Assembly (NCBI GenBank): GCA_030583885.1
Contig: CP129480.1
Coordinates: forward strand, 1,984,001 to 2,048,000
Reading direction: 5' to 3'
Source of the DNA: Anaerolineales bacterium
Lineage (GTDB): Bacteria > Chloroflexota > Anaerolineae > Anaerolineales > Villigracilaceae
DNA length: 64,000 nucleotides
In this document: positions 8,716-17,462 of the stretch, piece by piece
Numbering within the stretch: position 1 is the first letter of the stretch
How the letters are laid out: each line of letters opens with the position of its first letter
Translations under genes and position numbers: made by a program
The notes under the pieces: generated by a model
The model's input: only the letters and a program-made list of their open reading frames with translations
The model's database searches: none
Told to the model about the DNA's origin: nothing

Positions 8716-9807
8716 ATGAAAAACACATATGCTGTCATTATGGCGGGCGGAGGCGGGACTCGCCTCTGGCCCATATCACGAAAGGAACGCCCCAAGCAGC
8801 TACTGCCACTGCTTGGGCAGGAGACGTTGTTTCAAAGCACGGTTGCGCGGTTAAAGAATCTCTTCCCGCCTGAACGGATATTGGTGGTGACGGTGGAGGA
8901 ACAGGCTCGCGAGATGAAGCAGCAGGCGCTTGAAATCCCCGAAGAAAATTATTTGATCGAGCCTGCGCCGCGCGGGACCGCATCCGTGGTTGGTTTGGCG
9001 GCGGCTGTTTTATTGAAACGCGATCCCAATGCTTCGATGGCGATCCTGCCTTCGGACCATTTCGTCCGCAACGTGGACCTGTTCCATTATCTGCTCAACG
9101 CCGCATTTGAAGTTGCGCAGGACGGCTATCTCGTGACGCTCGGGATTACGCCGACGGCTCCATCCACGGCGTACGGCTATATCCAGCAAGGCAAACCCGT
9201 GGATGGCGGCTATAAGTATCCCGTTTATACGGTGGTGCGCTTCAAGGAAAAGCCCGACGAGCAGACCGCACAGCAGTTGCTTCGCAGCGGCGATCATTCG
9301 TGGAATAGCGGCATGTTCATCTGGCGGGCGGATGTGATTCTAAACGAGATCGGGAAGCAAATGTCCGCGCTGAATGACGCGTTGAACAAGATCTCATCTG
9401 TATGGGGAACAGCGGAGCAGGATTCCGTTTTGCGGGACATATGGCACGACCTTACGAATGAGACAGTGGATTACGGCATTATGGAACATGCGGAACGGGT
9501 CACTGTGCTGCCGGCAGGCGGATTGGGCTGGAGCGATGTGGGGATGTGGTCTTCCCTGTTCGAAGTGCTTCTGCCGGATATGAATGGGAATGTGGCCACG
9601 AACAGCATCCTGCACCTTGCGCACGAAACGCACAACACACTGGTTTATGGCGGCAACGGAGAGCGCCTGATCGTGACCATCGGCGTGGATGATATGGTCA
9701 TCGTGGACGGCGGGGATGTGCTTATGGTCTGCAAAACGGATCAGACTCAGAAGGTGCGCGATGTGGTGGAACACCTGAAAAAGCACCGGCAGGAAAAATA
9801 CCTGTAG
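8716..9807 (+). CDS. manC: Mannose-1-phosphate guanylyltransferase
   Basis: 363 residues, single nucleotidyltransferase domain. The signature AGGGGTRLWPISRKERPKQ binds GTP and magnesium; WNSGMFIWRADVIL and GWSDVGMWSSL are also diagnostic. The enzyme makes GDP-mannose for polysaccharides and glycoconjugates. It lacks the C-terminal cupin isomerase domain of bifunctional ManC/AlgA proteins. I chose the ATG at 8716, just after the dprA stop (8703-8705), since the frame upstream overlaps dprA. Confidence 0.9.
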   Translation: MKNTYAVIMAGGGGTRLWPISRKERPKQLLPLLGQETLFQSTVARLKNLFPPERILVVTVEEQAREMKQQALEIPEENYLIEPAPRGTASVVGLAAAVLLKRDPNASMAILPSDHFVRNVDLFHYLLNAAFEVAQDGYLVTLGITPTAPSTAYGYIQQGKPVDGGYKYPVYTVVRFKEKPDEQTAQQLLRSGDHSWNSGMFIWRADVILNEIGKQMSALNDALNKISSVWGTAEQDSVLRDIWHDLTNETVDYGIMEHAERVTVLPAGGLGWSDVGMWSSLFEVLLPDMNGNVATNSILHLAHETHNTLVYGGNGERLIVTIGVDDMVIVDGGDVLMVCKTDQTQKVRDVVEHLKKHRQEKYL

Positions 9808-9850
9808 GGAACCATTTGCCTGATTCGTAAAAATTGCGTAGAATGATGCC

Positions 9851-9880
9851 CTATCCCGTACCCTTACGGGATAGATTTGT
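9851..9880 (+). terminator. Hairpin, probable terminator between the guanylyltransferase gene and topA
   Basis: Perfect 10-base stem (9851-9860 with 9865-9874, 4-base loop) followed by ATTTGT. The T-run is short. It lies 44 bases after the stop. Confidence 0.55.
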
Positions 9881-9983
9881 GTTATATAAATCTGCGAAAT
9901 GGACAAAATAAAATTGCGCGAAAATGTTTAAGTCGCTTCTTTAGAGTACGTGCAAGGGAAGGGTTTTCCGCGCTGGAGGATTG

Positions 9984-12290
9984 ATGGAAGCATATTGTAT
10001 GAAATGCAAGGCAAAACGGGAGGTCAAGGACCCCGTTGCAGGGTTCAATGCCAAGAGCTCCCCTGTGACAACGGGGATCTGCCCCGTTTGCGGAACGAAA
10101 CTATACCGCATGGGGAAAACAGAAGCCCATGCGGATTTGACCCCGCCGCCGAAACCTGAGAAGGTGGAAGTGCGTGACGGAAAACTGGTGATCGTTGAGT
10201 CACCGGCAAAGGCAAAAACAGTCGGGCGTTTTCTTGGTAAAGGATATACCGTGCGCGCATCCGTTGGACATGTGCGCGACCTGTTGAAGTCCCAGCTTTC
10301 GGTGAATGTGGAAAATAATTTCGAGCCGAAGTATCGAGTGCCGAATGAAAAAAAGGAGGTTGTCAAGGAACTCAAGAAACTCGCGAAGAAAGCCGATGAG
10401 ATATTCCTTGCAACCGACCCGGACCGCGAAGGCGAATCCATTTCATGGCATTTGATGGAAGCGGCGGAGATCGACCCTGCCCGCACCCGCCGCGTGGTCT
10501 TTCATGAGATCACCGCACCGGCTGTGGCGGAGGCTTTTTCGCACCCGCGCGATATCAACATGAATCTGGTCAATGCCCAGCAGGCGCGCCGCGTGCTGGA
10601 CCGCCTCGTTGGCTACAGCATCAGCCCGATTTTGTGGGAGAAGGTACGCGGGCGTCTGTCAGCCGGGCGGGTGCAATCAGTGGCTCTCCGACTTATCGTT
10701 GATCGCGAGCGGGAGATCGATGATTTTAATCCCATTGAGTATTGGTCCATTCACGGCGAGTTTAAGCCCGAAACCTTGAAATCATCCTTCCTTGCCAAAT
10801 TGGTTCGTGTGGATGACAGGGAACCCGAATTAACGGACGAGGCGACGGTAAAACCGCTTCTGATCGACCTTGAAACTGCCGCTTTTGCAACGACAAAGGT
10901 CAAACGCGGTGAGCGTAGACGAAAACCTCTCGGACCTTTTACGACCTCCACCTTACAACAGGAGGCTTCGCGTAAACTTGGTTTTACCGCCAAACGGACC
11001 ATGGGTCTGGCACAGGGATTGTATGAAGGTCAGGATGTGGGTGAAGGCGGAACGACAGGTTTGATCACGTACATGCGAACCGACTCAATGAACGTTTCCC
11101 CGCTGGCCCAGAATGAAGTACGCGAATATGTAAAAGAAAAATATGGCAGCGAATATCTTCCTGCCGATGCGCCTGTTTACAAGACCAAATCTGCCAGCGC
11201 ACAGGAAGCGCACGAGGCGATCCGTCCGACTTCCGCAATGCGCGATCCGGAGAAGGTCAAGGATTTTCTTGACCCGGCCATGTTCAAGTTGTATCGTTTG
11301 ATCTGGCAGAGATTTGTCGCCTCGCAAATGGAATCGGCAGTTTATGACACACTGCAAGTGGAGGTCACGGGCAAAACAAGCGGACATGAATATCTCCTGC
11401 GGGCTTCCGGTTCGGCGGTGAAATTCCCCGGATTTTTGGTTGTATATGAGGAAGCCAAAAACGAGGACGTAAAAACGGACGAGGAGGAGAATGTAAAGAT
11501 TCCCGCCGGCATCGCCGAAGGTCAGAAGCAGGAACTGGTGCGCCTGATCCCTGAACAGCATTTCACGCAACCGCCGCCGCGGTATTCCGAGGCATCGCTG
11601 GTGCAAGCCTTGGAGGAGAACGGTATCGGACGTCCATCCACCTATGCGCCAACCATTTCCACCATTCAACAGCGCGGTTATGTGCTGCGCGAGGAGAAAC
11701 GCCTGATCCCAACGGATACCGGCATTCAAGTCAATGACTTGATGGTGCAATATTTCCCCGAGGTGGTGGACTTGAACTTTACCGCCCACATGGAGGAGGA
11801 CCTCGATAAGATTGCTGATGGCGAAATGACCTGGACGGACGCGATACGCGAATTTTACGAGCCGTTCTCTGCGGACGTGAAAAAAGCGCAAGCCGAGATG
11901 CCCATCACCAAATCCGGACCTGAACCGATCGGGCGCATCTGTCCGGACGACGGCGGCGAACTCGTTATTCGCTATGGGCGCTTCGGAAAATTTATTTCCT
12001 GCTCGAATTTCCCAAATTGCCGTTACACCGAACCATGGCTGGAGAAGATCGGCGTCTCCTGCCCGAAGGATGGTGGCGATCTTGTCGAAAGAAAGACCCG
12101 CAAGGGACGCACGTTCTTTGGCTGTGTGAATTACCCCAATTGCGATTTTACTTCCTGGAAAAAGCCGCTCGCCAGACCTTGTCCAAAGTGCAATGGCCTG
12201 CTCGTCATCGCGAATAAGCGCGAAGCGCAATGCCTAAACTGCTCCGAGTCCTTCCTGCTGGAAGAGATCGTCCCAGAGACTGCGGGTTGA
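9984..12290 (+). CDS. topA: DNA topoisomerase I with N-terminal zinc-ribbon extension
   Basis: 768 residues. The first ~50 residues are a small Cys4 ribbon (YCMKCKAKRE..CPVCGTKLYRM, DUF5679-like) placed before the TOPRIM domain, which starts at LVIVESPAKAKTVGRFLGKG. The acidic TOPRIM triad follows in ATDPDREGE, and the catalytic tyrosine is in GLITYMRTDS. Three C-terminal zinc fingers are visible, two of the topoisomerase C4 type (CPDDGG..CSNFPNC, CPKDGG..CVNYPNC) and one short (CPKCNG..CLNC). The enzyme relaxes negative supercoils. GGAGGA is close to the ATG at 9984; a TTG at 9981 is an alternative start. Confidence 0.96.
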   Translation: MEAYCMKCKAKREVKDPVAGFNAKSSPVTTGICPVCGTKLYRMGKTEAHADLTPPPKPEKVEVRDGKLVIVESPAKAKTVGRFLGKGYTVRASVGHVRDLLKSQLSVNVENNFEPKYRVPNEKKEVVKELKKLAKKADEIFLATDPDREGESISWHLMEAAEIDPARTRRVVFHEITAPAVAEAFSHPRDINMNLVNAQQARRVLDRLVGYSISPILWEKVRGRLSAGRVQSVALRLIVDREREIDDFNPIEYWSIHGEFKPETLKSSFLAKLVRVDDREPELTDEATVKPLLIDLETAAFATTKVKRGERRRKPLGPFTTSTLQQEASRKLGFTAKRTMGLAQGLYEGQDVGEGGTTGLITYMRTDSMNVSPLAQNEVREYVKEKYGSEYLPADAPVYKTKSASAQEAHEAIRPTSAMRDPEKVKDFLDPAMFKLYRLIWQRFVASQMESAVYDTLQVEVTGKTSGHEYLLRASGSAVKFPGFLVVYEEAKNEDVKTDEEENVKIPAGIAEGQKQELVRLIPEQHFTQPPPRYSEASLVQALEENGIGRPSTYAPTISTIQQRGYVLREEKRLIPTDTGIQVNDLMVQYFPEVVDLNFTAHMEEDLDKIADGEMTWTDAIREFYEPFSADVKKAQAEMPITKSGPEPIGRICPDDGGELVIRYGRFGKFISCSNFPNCRYTEPWLEKIGVSCPKDGGDLVERKTRKGRTFFGCVNYPNCDFTSWKKPLARPCPKCNGLLVIANKREAQCLNCSESFLLEEIVPETAG

Positions 12291-12382
12291 TGGATGCTCG
12301 AGAAGCGTTAACCATTCTGCCATACTGGGATGAAAATTAGGATGTATAATCGGGCTAAAGTAATCGAGCAAAGGAGTCTTGT

Positions 12383-13375
12383 ATGCAGTTTATCGTTGCC
12401 TTGTTGAAAAAACTGCCCTTTGCTGCCATCCTTGCGGTAATTTTGGGGTTGGTGGCGGGGTTGTTGATTGGGTGGCAGACAAAGGAATTCAAGGATGCGA
12501 CCCCTGCCTACCTGCGCGCAGATCTACAGGAAGATTATCTGCGCATGGCGATTGACTCCTTCCGCGTCAATTCAGACCCGAATCTTGCCGTCCAGCGTTG
12601 GGTGAATCTTGGCTCAGGTGCCCAACAAGCCTATAGCAACATTCAAGCCAATCCTGGAAGCTTGGACCCGAACGTCATCAGGATTTACGGGGATGTGATC
12701 ACTGGCGTTCTCTCCACCGGAGGCGGACAGCCGGCTGTCGACAGTGCAGGCAACTCATCGGTGGCTCGAACCGGTTTTATCGCCATCGGCATTGTTCTCC
12801 TGCTGGGTGTGGTTGCCGCCACCGGCATGTATCTCTTCCGACTGCTAGGCAGGCGCGGCAGCGGGGAAGTGACCGCTGTGATGCACGCATCGGAGATAAG
12901 CCGGAACACTGAAAAAACCAATTTTGAAGACCTGGGGCTTGCTCCTCCCATTACGCAGACCATGACCACCTATGTGCTGGGTGACGATCTGTATGATGAA
13001 TCCTTCAGCATTGATACGGCGGCGGGTGAGTTCATGGGCGAATACGGTGTCGGCGTTGCGGAAGCCATTGGGGTTGGCGAACCGAAGAAGGTAACTGCGT
13101 TGGAGATCTGGCTCTTCGACAAAAATGACATTAAGACAGCCACGAAAGTGCTGATGTCCCGTCATGCTTTCGGCGACCCTGCCATCCGTTCGCGCCTGGA
13201 GCCGAAGGGCGAACTGGTGATGGTTGAACAACAGGGACAGGTATTACTTGAAACCGCGACCCTTCAGTTGCTTGCCACAGTGGTTGACCTGGAATACGGC
13301 CGAGGCCCATTGCCGGGCGATAGTTATTTCGAACGCATCACTCTTGAACTGGCCATCTGGCCCCGTCAGGGTTAA
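12383..13375 (+). CDS. Membrane protein of unknown function, two transmembrane segments
   Basis: 330 residues, not recognised. There is one membrane segment at about 14-30 (AAILAVILGLVAGLLIGW) and a second at about 131-151 (FIAIGIVLLLGVVAATGMYLF). The loop between them (about 100 residues) is likely extracytoplasmic. The C-terminal ~170 residues are soluble and end in a beta-rich region (GELVMVEQQGQVLLETATL). It has a clean start with AAAGGAG upstream and a TGTATAAT box at about 12343-12350. It ends at a bidirectional terminator shared with greA. Confidence 0.75.
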   Translation: MQFIVALLKKLPFAAILAVILGLVAGLLIGWQTKEFKDATPAYLRADLQEDYLRMAIDSFRVNSDPNLAVQRWVNLGSGAQQAYSNIQANPGSLDPNVIRIYGDVITGVLSTGGGQPAVDSAGNSSVARTGFIAIGIVLLLGVVAATGMYLFRLLGRRGSGEVTAVMHASEISRNTEKTNFEDLGLAPPITQTMTTYVLGDDLYDESFSIDTAAGEFMGEYGVGVAEAIGVGEPKKVTALEIWLFDKNDIKTATKVLMSRHAFGDPAIRSRLEPKGELVMVEQQGQVLLETATLQLLATVVDLEYGRGPLPGDSYFERITLELAIWPRQG

Positions 13376-13377
13376 TG

Positions 13378-13411
13378 AAAAAATCCCGTCCTTTTTCGGA
13401 CGGGATTTTTT
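13378..13411. terminator. Bidirectional terminator between the membrane protein gene and greA
   Basis: Stem CCCGTCC/GGACGGG (13385-13391 with 13398-13404), flanked by A-run on the left and T-run on the right, so it works on both strands. It lies between convergent genes. Confidence 0.9.
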
Positions 13412-13418
13412 CATTAAT

Positions 13419-13883
13419 TTATTCAACTTTTACGATCTTGAATTTGATCCTTCCGCCGGGGGTTTCCGCTTCCGCAGTCTCCCCGACCTTTTTGTCCATG
13501 ATCGCGATGCCAATGGGGGATTCGTGCGATATTTTTCCATTACGCGGATCTGCTTCTGCGGGACCAACAAGGTGGTAGGTTTCGGGGTCAAAGCCATCCT
13601 CTTGAATGGTGACATGCGAGCCAATGGAGACAATTCCCTTGCTCTGAGTTTTCTCAATGATGATCGAGTTGCGTAAAATGGATTCAATTTCCTGAATGCG
13701 GCCCTCCAGGAAACTCTGGTCTTCCTTGGCTTTATGGTAGTCGGCATTCTCTGACAGATCACCCATTTGGATGGCAGAGCGCAGCCTGGCGGCAAGATCC
13801 ACGCGGCGTGGACCCGTTAGTTCCTTCAGTTCGGCTTTTAACTTCGCTTCGCCCTCCGGGGTCAGATAGTTGGGTTGAGGCAT
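13419..13883 (-). CDS. greA: Transcription elongation factor GreA
   Basis: 154 residues. The N-terminal coiled-coil (YLTPEGEAKLKAELKEL..GDLSENADYHKAKEDQ) carries the acidic tip DLSENADYH that enters the RNA polymerase secondary channel to stimulate cleavage of backtracked RNA. The C-terminal FKBP-like domain ends GRIKFKIVKVE. I used the ATG at 13883 because AAAGGAG lies just upstream; the frame extends further upstream but without GreA sequence. Confidence 0.96.
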   Translation of the reverse strand: MPQPNYLTPEGEAKLKAELKELTGPRRVDLAARLRSAIQMGDLSENADYHKAKEDQSFLEGRIQEIESILRNSIIIEKTQSKGIVSIGSHVTIQEDGFDPETYHLVGPAEADPRNGKISHESPIGIAIMDKKVGETAEAETPGGRIKFKIVKVE

Positions 13884-13977
13884 GGCTTGCTCCTTTCTAC
13901 TTAATGACAGATACAGCATTTGTAATTGGGAAAGTGGGCAGTTGGATGATGTGCGCCCCCTTTCAAAGATTAACCCA

Positions 13978-15129
13978 TTAGGGTCTTTCGAAGGGATTAA
14001 ACAGTTTTTGGTGTTCTTCGATGGCATAGCGATCTGTCATGCCTGCGATGTAGTCGCAAATCGTGCGCTCCAGTCCGCGTTTTTCGATGAAAAATTGAAC
14101 ATGGTCGGGAAGCATGGCCGGTTCGGTTCGGTAGGCATGGAACAGGTCCGAAATGATATGTTCGGCTTTGACCTGCATCCTCACCACGCGGTAGTGGCGG
14201 TAGAGTTTGGTGTAAAGCAGGTCTTTCAACTCACGGTTTCGCCGCTGCATCTCTTCGCTATAGCCGATAATGTTGTGCTTTAGTTTTTGGATATCTGATG
14301 CAGTGTTGACCTTGCTATCCTTGATGCGGGCGTTGGTTGCCTGAAGCATGTCAGTGACCATGGTGCCGACAAGGTGACGGATCATGCGATGCCGTTCCAT
14401 ATCGCCCAGAACTGCACCGCGCCAGTTGAACGTCTCGCGCAGGACCTCCCACAGGGCAACGCCTTCGAGGATTTGCGGATTGATCATTCCAGAGCGCAGG
14501 CCATCATCAAGGTCATGCGTGGTGTAGGCAAGTTCATCGGCAACGTTGGCGATCTGCGTTTCGAGGTTGCCGCGAAGATCGGGACTGTAATCCCGTGCGT
14601 CCGAAATGTCGTATTCTGATTCGTGCTTGACTATTCCCTCGCGCACTTCCCAGGTAAGGTTTAACCCCGGGAACTCGGGGTAGCGCTGTTCCAGTTCCGT
14701 GACGATGCGCAGGGATTGTTTGTTGTGGTCGAATCCGCCGTAGTCTTTCATCAGCCGCGCAAGCGCGATTTCACCGGAATGTCCAAAGGGGGAGTGGCCA
14801 AGATCATGGGCGAGGCAAATGGCTTCGACGAGGTCCTCATTCCCGCCCAAGGCGCGGGCCAATGTACGGCCGATCTGGGCAACCTCCAGTGTGTGGGTGA
14901 GGCGGGTTCGGAAGTGGTCGCCTTCGAAGTTGATAAAGACCTGGGTCTTGTATTCCAGTCTGCGAAATGCGGTTGTGTGCAGGATGCGGTCGCGGTCGCG
15001 TTGAAAGGAGCTGCGGTATTCGGGCTCACCGTCCAGATAGGCGCGTCCCCTCGTGTCCCTGCTCCGCATCCCATAGGGCGCAAGGCTTTTGTCTTCGATC
15101 TCTTCAAGTTGTTGGCGTGTAAAAAACAT
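13978..15129 (-). CDS. dgt: Deoxyguanosinetriphosphate triphosphohydrolase-like protein
   Basis: 383 residues. An HD-domain phosphohydrolase: RRLEYKTQVF..RTRLTHTLEVAQIGR gives the first histidine and CLAHDLGHSPFGHSGE the HD pair; later YTTHDLDDGL completes the metal site. Dgt-family enzymes hydrolyse dGTP or other dNTPs to nucleoside and triphosphate, controlling dNTP pools. It lies upstream of greA with a gap of about 95 bases. Confidence 0.9.
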   Translation of the reverse strand: MFFTRQQLEEIEDKSLAPYGMRSRDTRGRAYLDGEPEYRSSFQRDRDRILHTTAFRRLEYKTQVFINFEGDHFRTRLTHTLEVAQIGRTLARALGGNEDLVEAICLAHDLGHSPFGHSGEIALARLMKDYGGFDHNKQSLRIVTELEQRYPEFPGLNLTWEVREGIVKHESEYDISDARDYSPDLRGNLETQIANVADELAYTTHDLDDGLRSGMINPQILEGVALWEVLRETFNWRGAVLGDMERHRMIRHLVGTMVTDMLQATNARIKDSKVNTASDIQKLKHNIIGYSEEMQRRNRELKDLLYTKLYRHYRVVRMQVKAEHIISDLFHAYRTEPAMLPDHVQFFIEKRGLERTICDYIAGMTDRYAIEEHQKLFNPFERP

Positions 15130-15190
15130 TTCTGCCTTATGATGAAAATATCATTGCGGCATCCTGTGCGAGTGCTGCAATGACCATGTA

Positions 15191-15274
15191 TGGGGCGAGA
15201 GGGGGTCGAACCCTCACGTTGTTGCCAACGACAGATTTTAAGTCTGTTGCGTCTGCCGATTCCGCCATCGCCCC
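15191..15274 (-). tRNA. tRNA-Leu (anticodon TAA)
   Basis: 84 bases, class II tRNA with acceptor stem GGGGCGA/TCGCCCC, discriminator A, long variable arm and T-loop GGTTCGACC. The anticodon loop reads CTTAAAA, giving anticodon TAA. CCA is not encoded. Confidence 0.95.
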
Positions 15275-15284
15275 GGCGGATATA

Positions 15285-15313
15285 ATTCTACTATAAATTA
15301 TTATACCGTTGAA
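15285..15313 (-). promoter_or_regulatory. Predicted promoter of tRNA-Leu(TAA)
   Basis: On the minus strand TTCAAC (15308-15313), 17-base spacer, TAGAAT (15285-15290), 10 bases before the tRNA 5' end. Confidence 0.6.
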
Positions 15314-15334
15314 TACAGGCACCTTCGAAATCAT

Positions 15335-15376
15335 AAAAACAGCAGCGCCCTGATATTAATTCAAGGGCGCTGCTGT
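15335..15376 (-). terminator. Terminator of the tRNA-Asp unit
   Basis: 12-base perfect stem (15340-15351 with 15364-15375) followed on the minus strand by TTTTA. It separates tRNA-Asp from tRNA-Leu, so the two are transcribed independently. Confidence 0.8.
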
Positions 15377-15391
15377 CAAAATGACTTGGTG

Positions 15392-15465
15392 CGGTCCCGA
15401 CGGGATTCGAACCCGCGATCTCGGCCTTGACAGGGCCGCATGTTAGGCCGCTACACCACGGGACC
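15392..15465 (-). tRNA. tRNA-Asp (anticodon GTC)
   Basis: 74 bases. Acceptor stem GGTCCCG/CGGGACC with discriminator G; anticodon arm GGCCCTGTCAAGGCC gives anticodon GTC; T-arm GCGGGTTCGAATCCCGT. No encoded CCA. Confidence 0.95.
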
Positions 15466-15484
15466 AACTAACGAAGCGGACGGT

Positions 15485-15513
15485 AGTTTACCATGAGGGT
15501 ATAGTGGTGTCAA
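15485..15513 (-). promoter_or_regulatory. Predicted promoter of tRNA-Asp
   Basis: On the minus strand TTGACA (15508-15513), exact 17-base spacer, TAAACT (15485-15490), 19 bases upstream of the tRNA. Confidence 0.75.
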
Positions 15514-15600
15514 TACGCCGAAAAAATCCGCAATGCATTCCAATAGCTGCTCGGTATTGCCGGATGCGGACCCAAGTGATCAGAAGCCCGGGCGCCTCTC

Positions 15601-15652
15601 TTGACTCTTTGCCGTCATCAGTGTACACTGTCCCTACCTACCGTTCGGTAGG
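15601..15652 (+). promoter_or_regulatory. Promoter and palindromic operator of the TetR gene
   Basis: TTGACT (15601-15606), 17-base spacer, TACACT (15624-15629). Directly downstream, covering the predicted transcription start, is a palindrome with arms CCTACCG and CGGTAGG around TT (15637-15652). Such a site is a typical TetR-family operator. The position implies that the regulator represses its own transcription; whether the same site controls the downstream operon genes is not visible. Confidence 0.75.
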
Positions 15653-15664
15653 GCAGGAGAGCAT

Positions 15665-16225
15665 GTGACCAGAGACAGCATCCTTGACGCCGCAGCACAG
15701 GTGATACGCCGGAAGGGGTTTCATGGCGCATCCATGTCTGACATTGCAGAGGCGGTCAACCTGCAAAAAGCGAGTTTGTATCACCATGTTGCATCCAAGC
15801 AGGAGATATTGCTTGCGCTTCTTGACCGCGCCCTTGGCATGTTGACTGACCATATCGCCGCAATCTCCTCCCAAGCTATTCCCGCAGATGAAAAACTCAG
15901 GCAGATGATCCGTGGATACCTTTCCGTGCTCGCCGAAAACGCCGACCTGACCGCCGTCCTGTTATTCGAGCATCGCTCCCTCGATAAAAAATCCCATGTC
16001 CGCCATGTTCCTCACCGTGACACATTTGAGGTGCTGTGGCGGGATGTGCTTAACGAGGGGGTCCGCGAAAAGGTTTTCAATTGCAAGGACACGGGCATGG
16101 CGGTCCGCGCACTGATGGGCGTGATGAACTGGACTCTGACCTGGTATCGCCCCAATGGCGGCAAATCCATTGAGCAGATCGCCGATGAGTATGCGGACCT
16201 GTTCTTGAAAGGATTGTTGAAGTAG
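15665..16225 (+). CDS. TetR/AcrR-family transcriptional regulator
   Basis: 186 residues. The N-terminal helix-turn-helix is clear (ILDAAAQVIRRKGFHGASMS, then EAVNLQKASLYHHVASKQEI), followed by an all-helical ligand domain with a TetR_C-like pattern (LTAVLLFEHRSLD). The start is GTG at 15665, preceded by GGCAGGAGAGC; an ATG two bases upstream is in another frame. It heads a fatty-acid degradation operon, so an acyl-CoA or fatty acid effector is likely by analogy with FadR-type TetR regulators. That effector is inference. Confidence 0.9.
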   Translation: MTRDSILDAAAQVIRRKGFHGASMSDIAEAVNLQKASLYHHVASKQEILLALLDRALGMLTDHIAAISSQAIPADEKLRQMIRGYLSVLAENADLTAVLLFEHRSLDKKSHVRHVPHRDTFEVLWRDVLNEGVREKVFNCKDTGMAVRALMGVMNWTLTWYRPNGGKSIEQIADEYADLFLKGLLK

Positions 16226-16230
16226 ACGAC

Positions 16231-16271
16231 GGTGGTTGTGTAGTCGCGCGAAGCGCGACTACACAACCACC
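16231..16271. repeat. Perfect hairpin repeat (GGTGGTTG type)
   Basis: Two 19-base arms (16231-16249 and 16253-16271) perfectly complementary around a 3-base loop. It lies between the TetR gene and the first acyl-CoA dehydrogenase gene. No T-run follows, so it is more likely an interspersed repeat than a terminator. The outer arm sequence resembles the repeat at 18731-18848. Confidence 0.75.
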
Positions 16272-16361
16272 AACTGCATGGATATATGAAATATGTGGTC
16301 TCGATGCGGGCTTTGCCCTGCTCGACCAACGGCGTTTCAAAAACGCGAAAGGAGAAGACAA

Positions 16362-17450
16362 ATGTATTCATTCGAACCCAATGAAGAACAACAGATGTTG
16401 ATCGACGCAGTGGGGAAGTACGCCGAAAATGATTTGCGTCCCGCCGCGCACGACGCTGAAGAAAGCTGTAACCTGCAGAAGAAACTTGTCAGCAAAGGCT
16501 GGGAGCTTGGCTTTTTGCAGGCATCCACCCCCGAAGCCTACGGGGGATTTGGTGAACGCAGTGCGGTCACTGGCGTTCTGGCGCTCGAAGAGATGGCTTA
16601 CGGCGATCTGGCAGGCGCGCTGGCTGTGCTTGCGCCATCACTTTTCGCCACGCCCATTTTGCTTGGCGGAAGTGAGGAACAGAAGCAGGGATATCTCCCC
16701 AAGATCGTCGGCGGCGACTGGGCTCCCTACACCGCCGCGCTTATGGAAATGAGTTTCGACTTCGACCCCAACGCACTCAAAACATCCGCCAAGGCTGATG
16801 GCGACAACTACACCCTCAACGGCGAGAAGATTTTTGTCCCATTCGCCAAAGACGCCGAAGCCATAATGGTGTATGCCAACCTCGATGGCGTCACGCAAGG
16901 TTTCATCGTCTCGAAGGGAAGCGCGGGTTTGTATGTTTCTGAGGATCGCGAAAAGGTGATGGGGTTGAATGCACTGCCCATGTACCGCGTCAGACTCGAG
17001 AATGTATCCGCCAGCCGACTCGGCGGCGCTTCCGGTCATGACTTTGGGCTGGTCCTGTCTGCGATGCGTATTGCCTCCGCCTCAGCCGCCGTGGGTGTCG
17101 CGCGCTCGTCGTTCGAGTATTCCAAAAACTACGCAAAAGAACGCGAAGCTTTTGGTGTGAAGATCGCGCAAAAACAAGCCATTGCATTCATGCTGGCGGA
17201 AATGGCAACCGAGATCGAAGCCATGCGTCTGCTCACATGGGAAGCCGCGTGGAAACTTGATAACAATAAAGAGGACGCTCACACCGCTGCCTACTTCGCC
17301 CAAACTGGCGCCGCCGACATGGTGATGATGGTCACAGATCGCGGTGTGCAGATCTACGGCGGTCACGGTTACATCCGCGAAAACCCCGTTGAATTGCTCC
17401 TGCGTAATGGCCGTGGATTTGCGACGCTACTCGGCCTGGTTATTGTGTAA
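16362..17450 (+). CDS. Acyl-CoA dehydrogenase
   Basis: 362 residues with the N-terminal helical, middle beta and C-terminal helical domains of the FAD-dependent acyl-CoA dehydrogenase family. It catalyses alpha,beta-desaturation of acyl-CoA in beta-oxidation. Visible features are YGGFGERSAVTGVLALEEMA, the substrate-binding NGEKIFVPFA strand, AFGVKIAQKQAIAFMLAEMA and the C-terminal QIYGGHGYIRENPVE. The ATG at 16362 follows AAAGGAGA. The gene lies 12 bases upstream of a second dehydrogenase gene and is probably cotranscribed with it. Substrate chain length is unknown. Confidence 0.92.
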   Translation: MYSFEPNEEQQMLIDAVGKYAENDLRPAAHDAEESCNLQKKLVSKGWELGFLQASTPEAYGGFGERSAVTGVLALEEMAYGDLAGALAVLAPSLFATPILLGGSEEQKQGYLPKIVGGDWAPYTAALMEMSFDFDPNALKTSAKADGDNYTLNGEKIFVPFAKDAEAIMVYANLDGVTQGFIVSKGSAGLYVSEDREKVMGLNALPMYRVRLENVSASRLGGASGHDFGLVLSAMRIASASAAVGVARSSFEYSKNYAKEREAFGVKIAQKQAIAFMLAEMATEIEAMRLLTWEAAWKLDNNKEDAHTAAYFAQTGAADMVMMVTDRGVQIYGGHGYIRENPVELLLRNGRGFATLLGLVIV

Positions 17451-17462
17451 AGGATGTGAATC

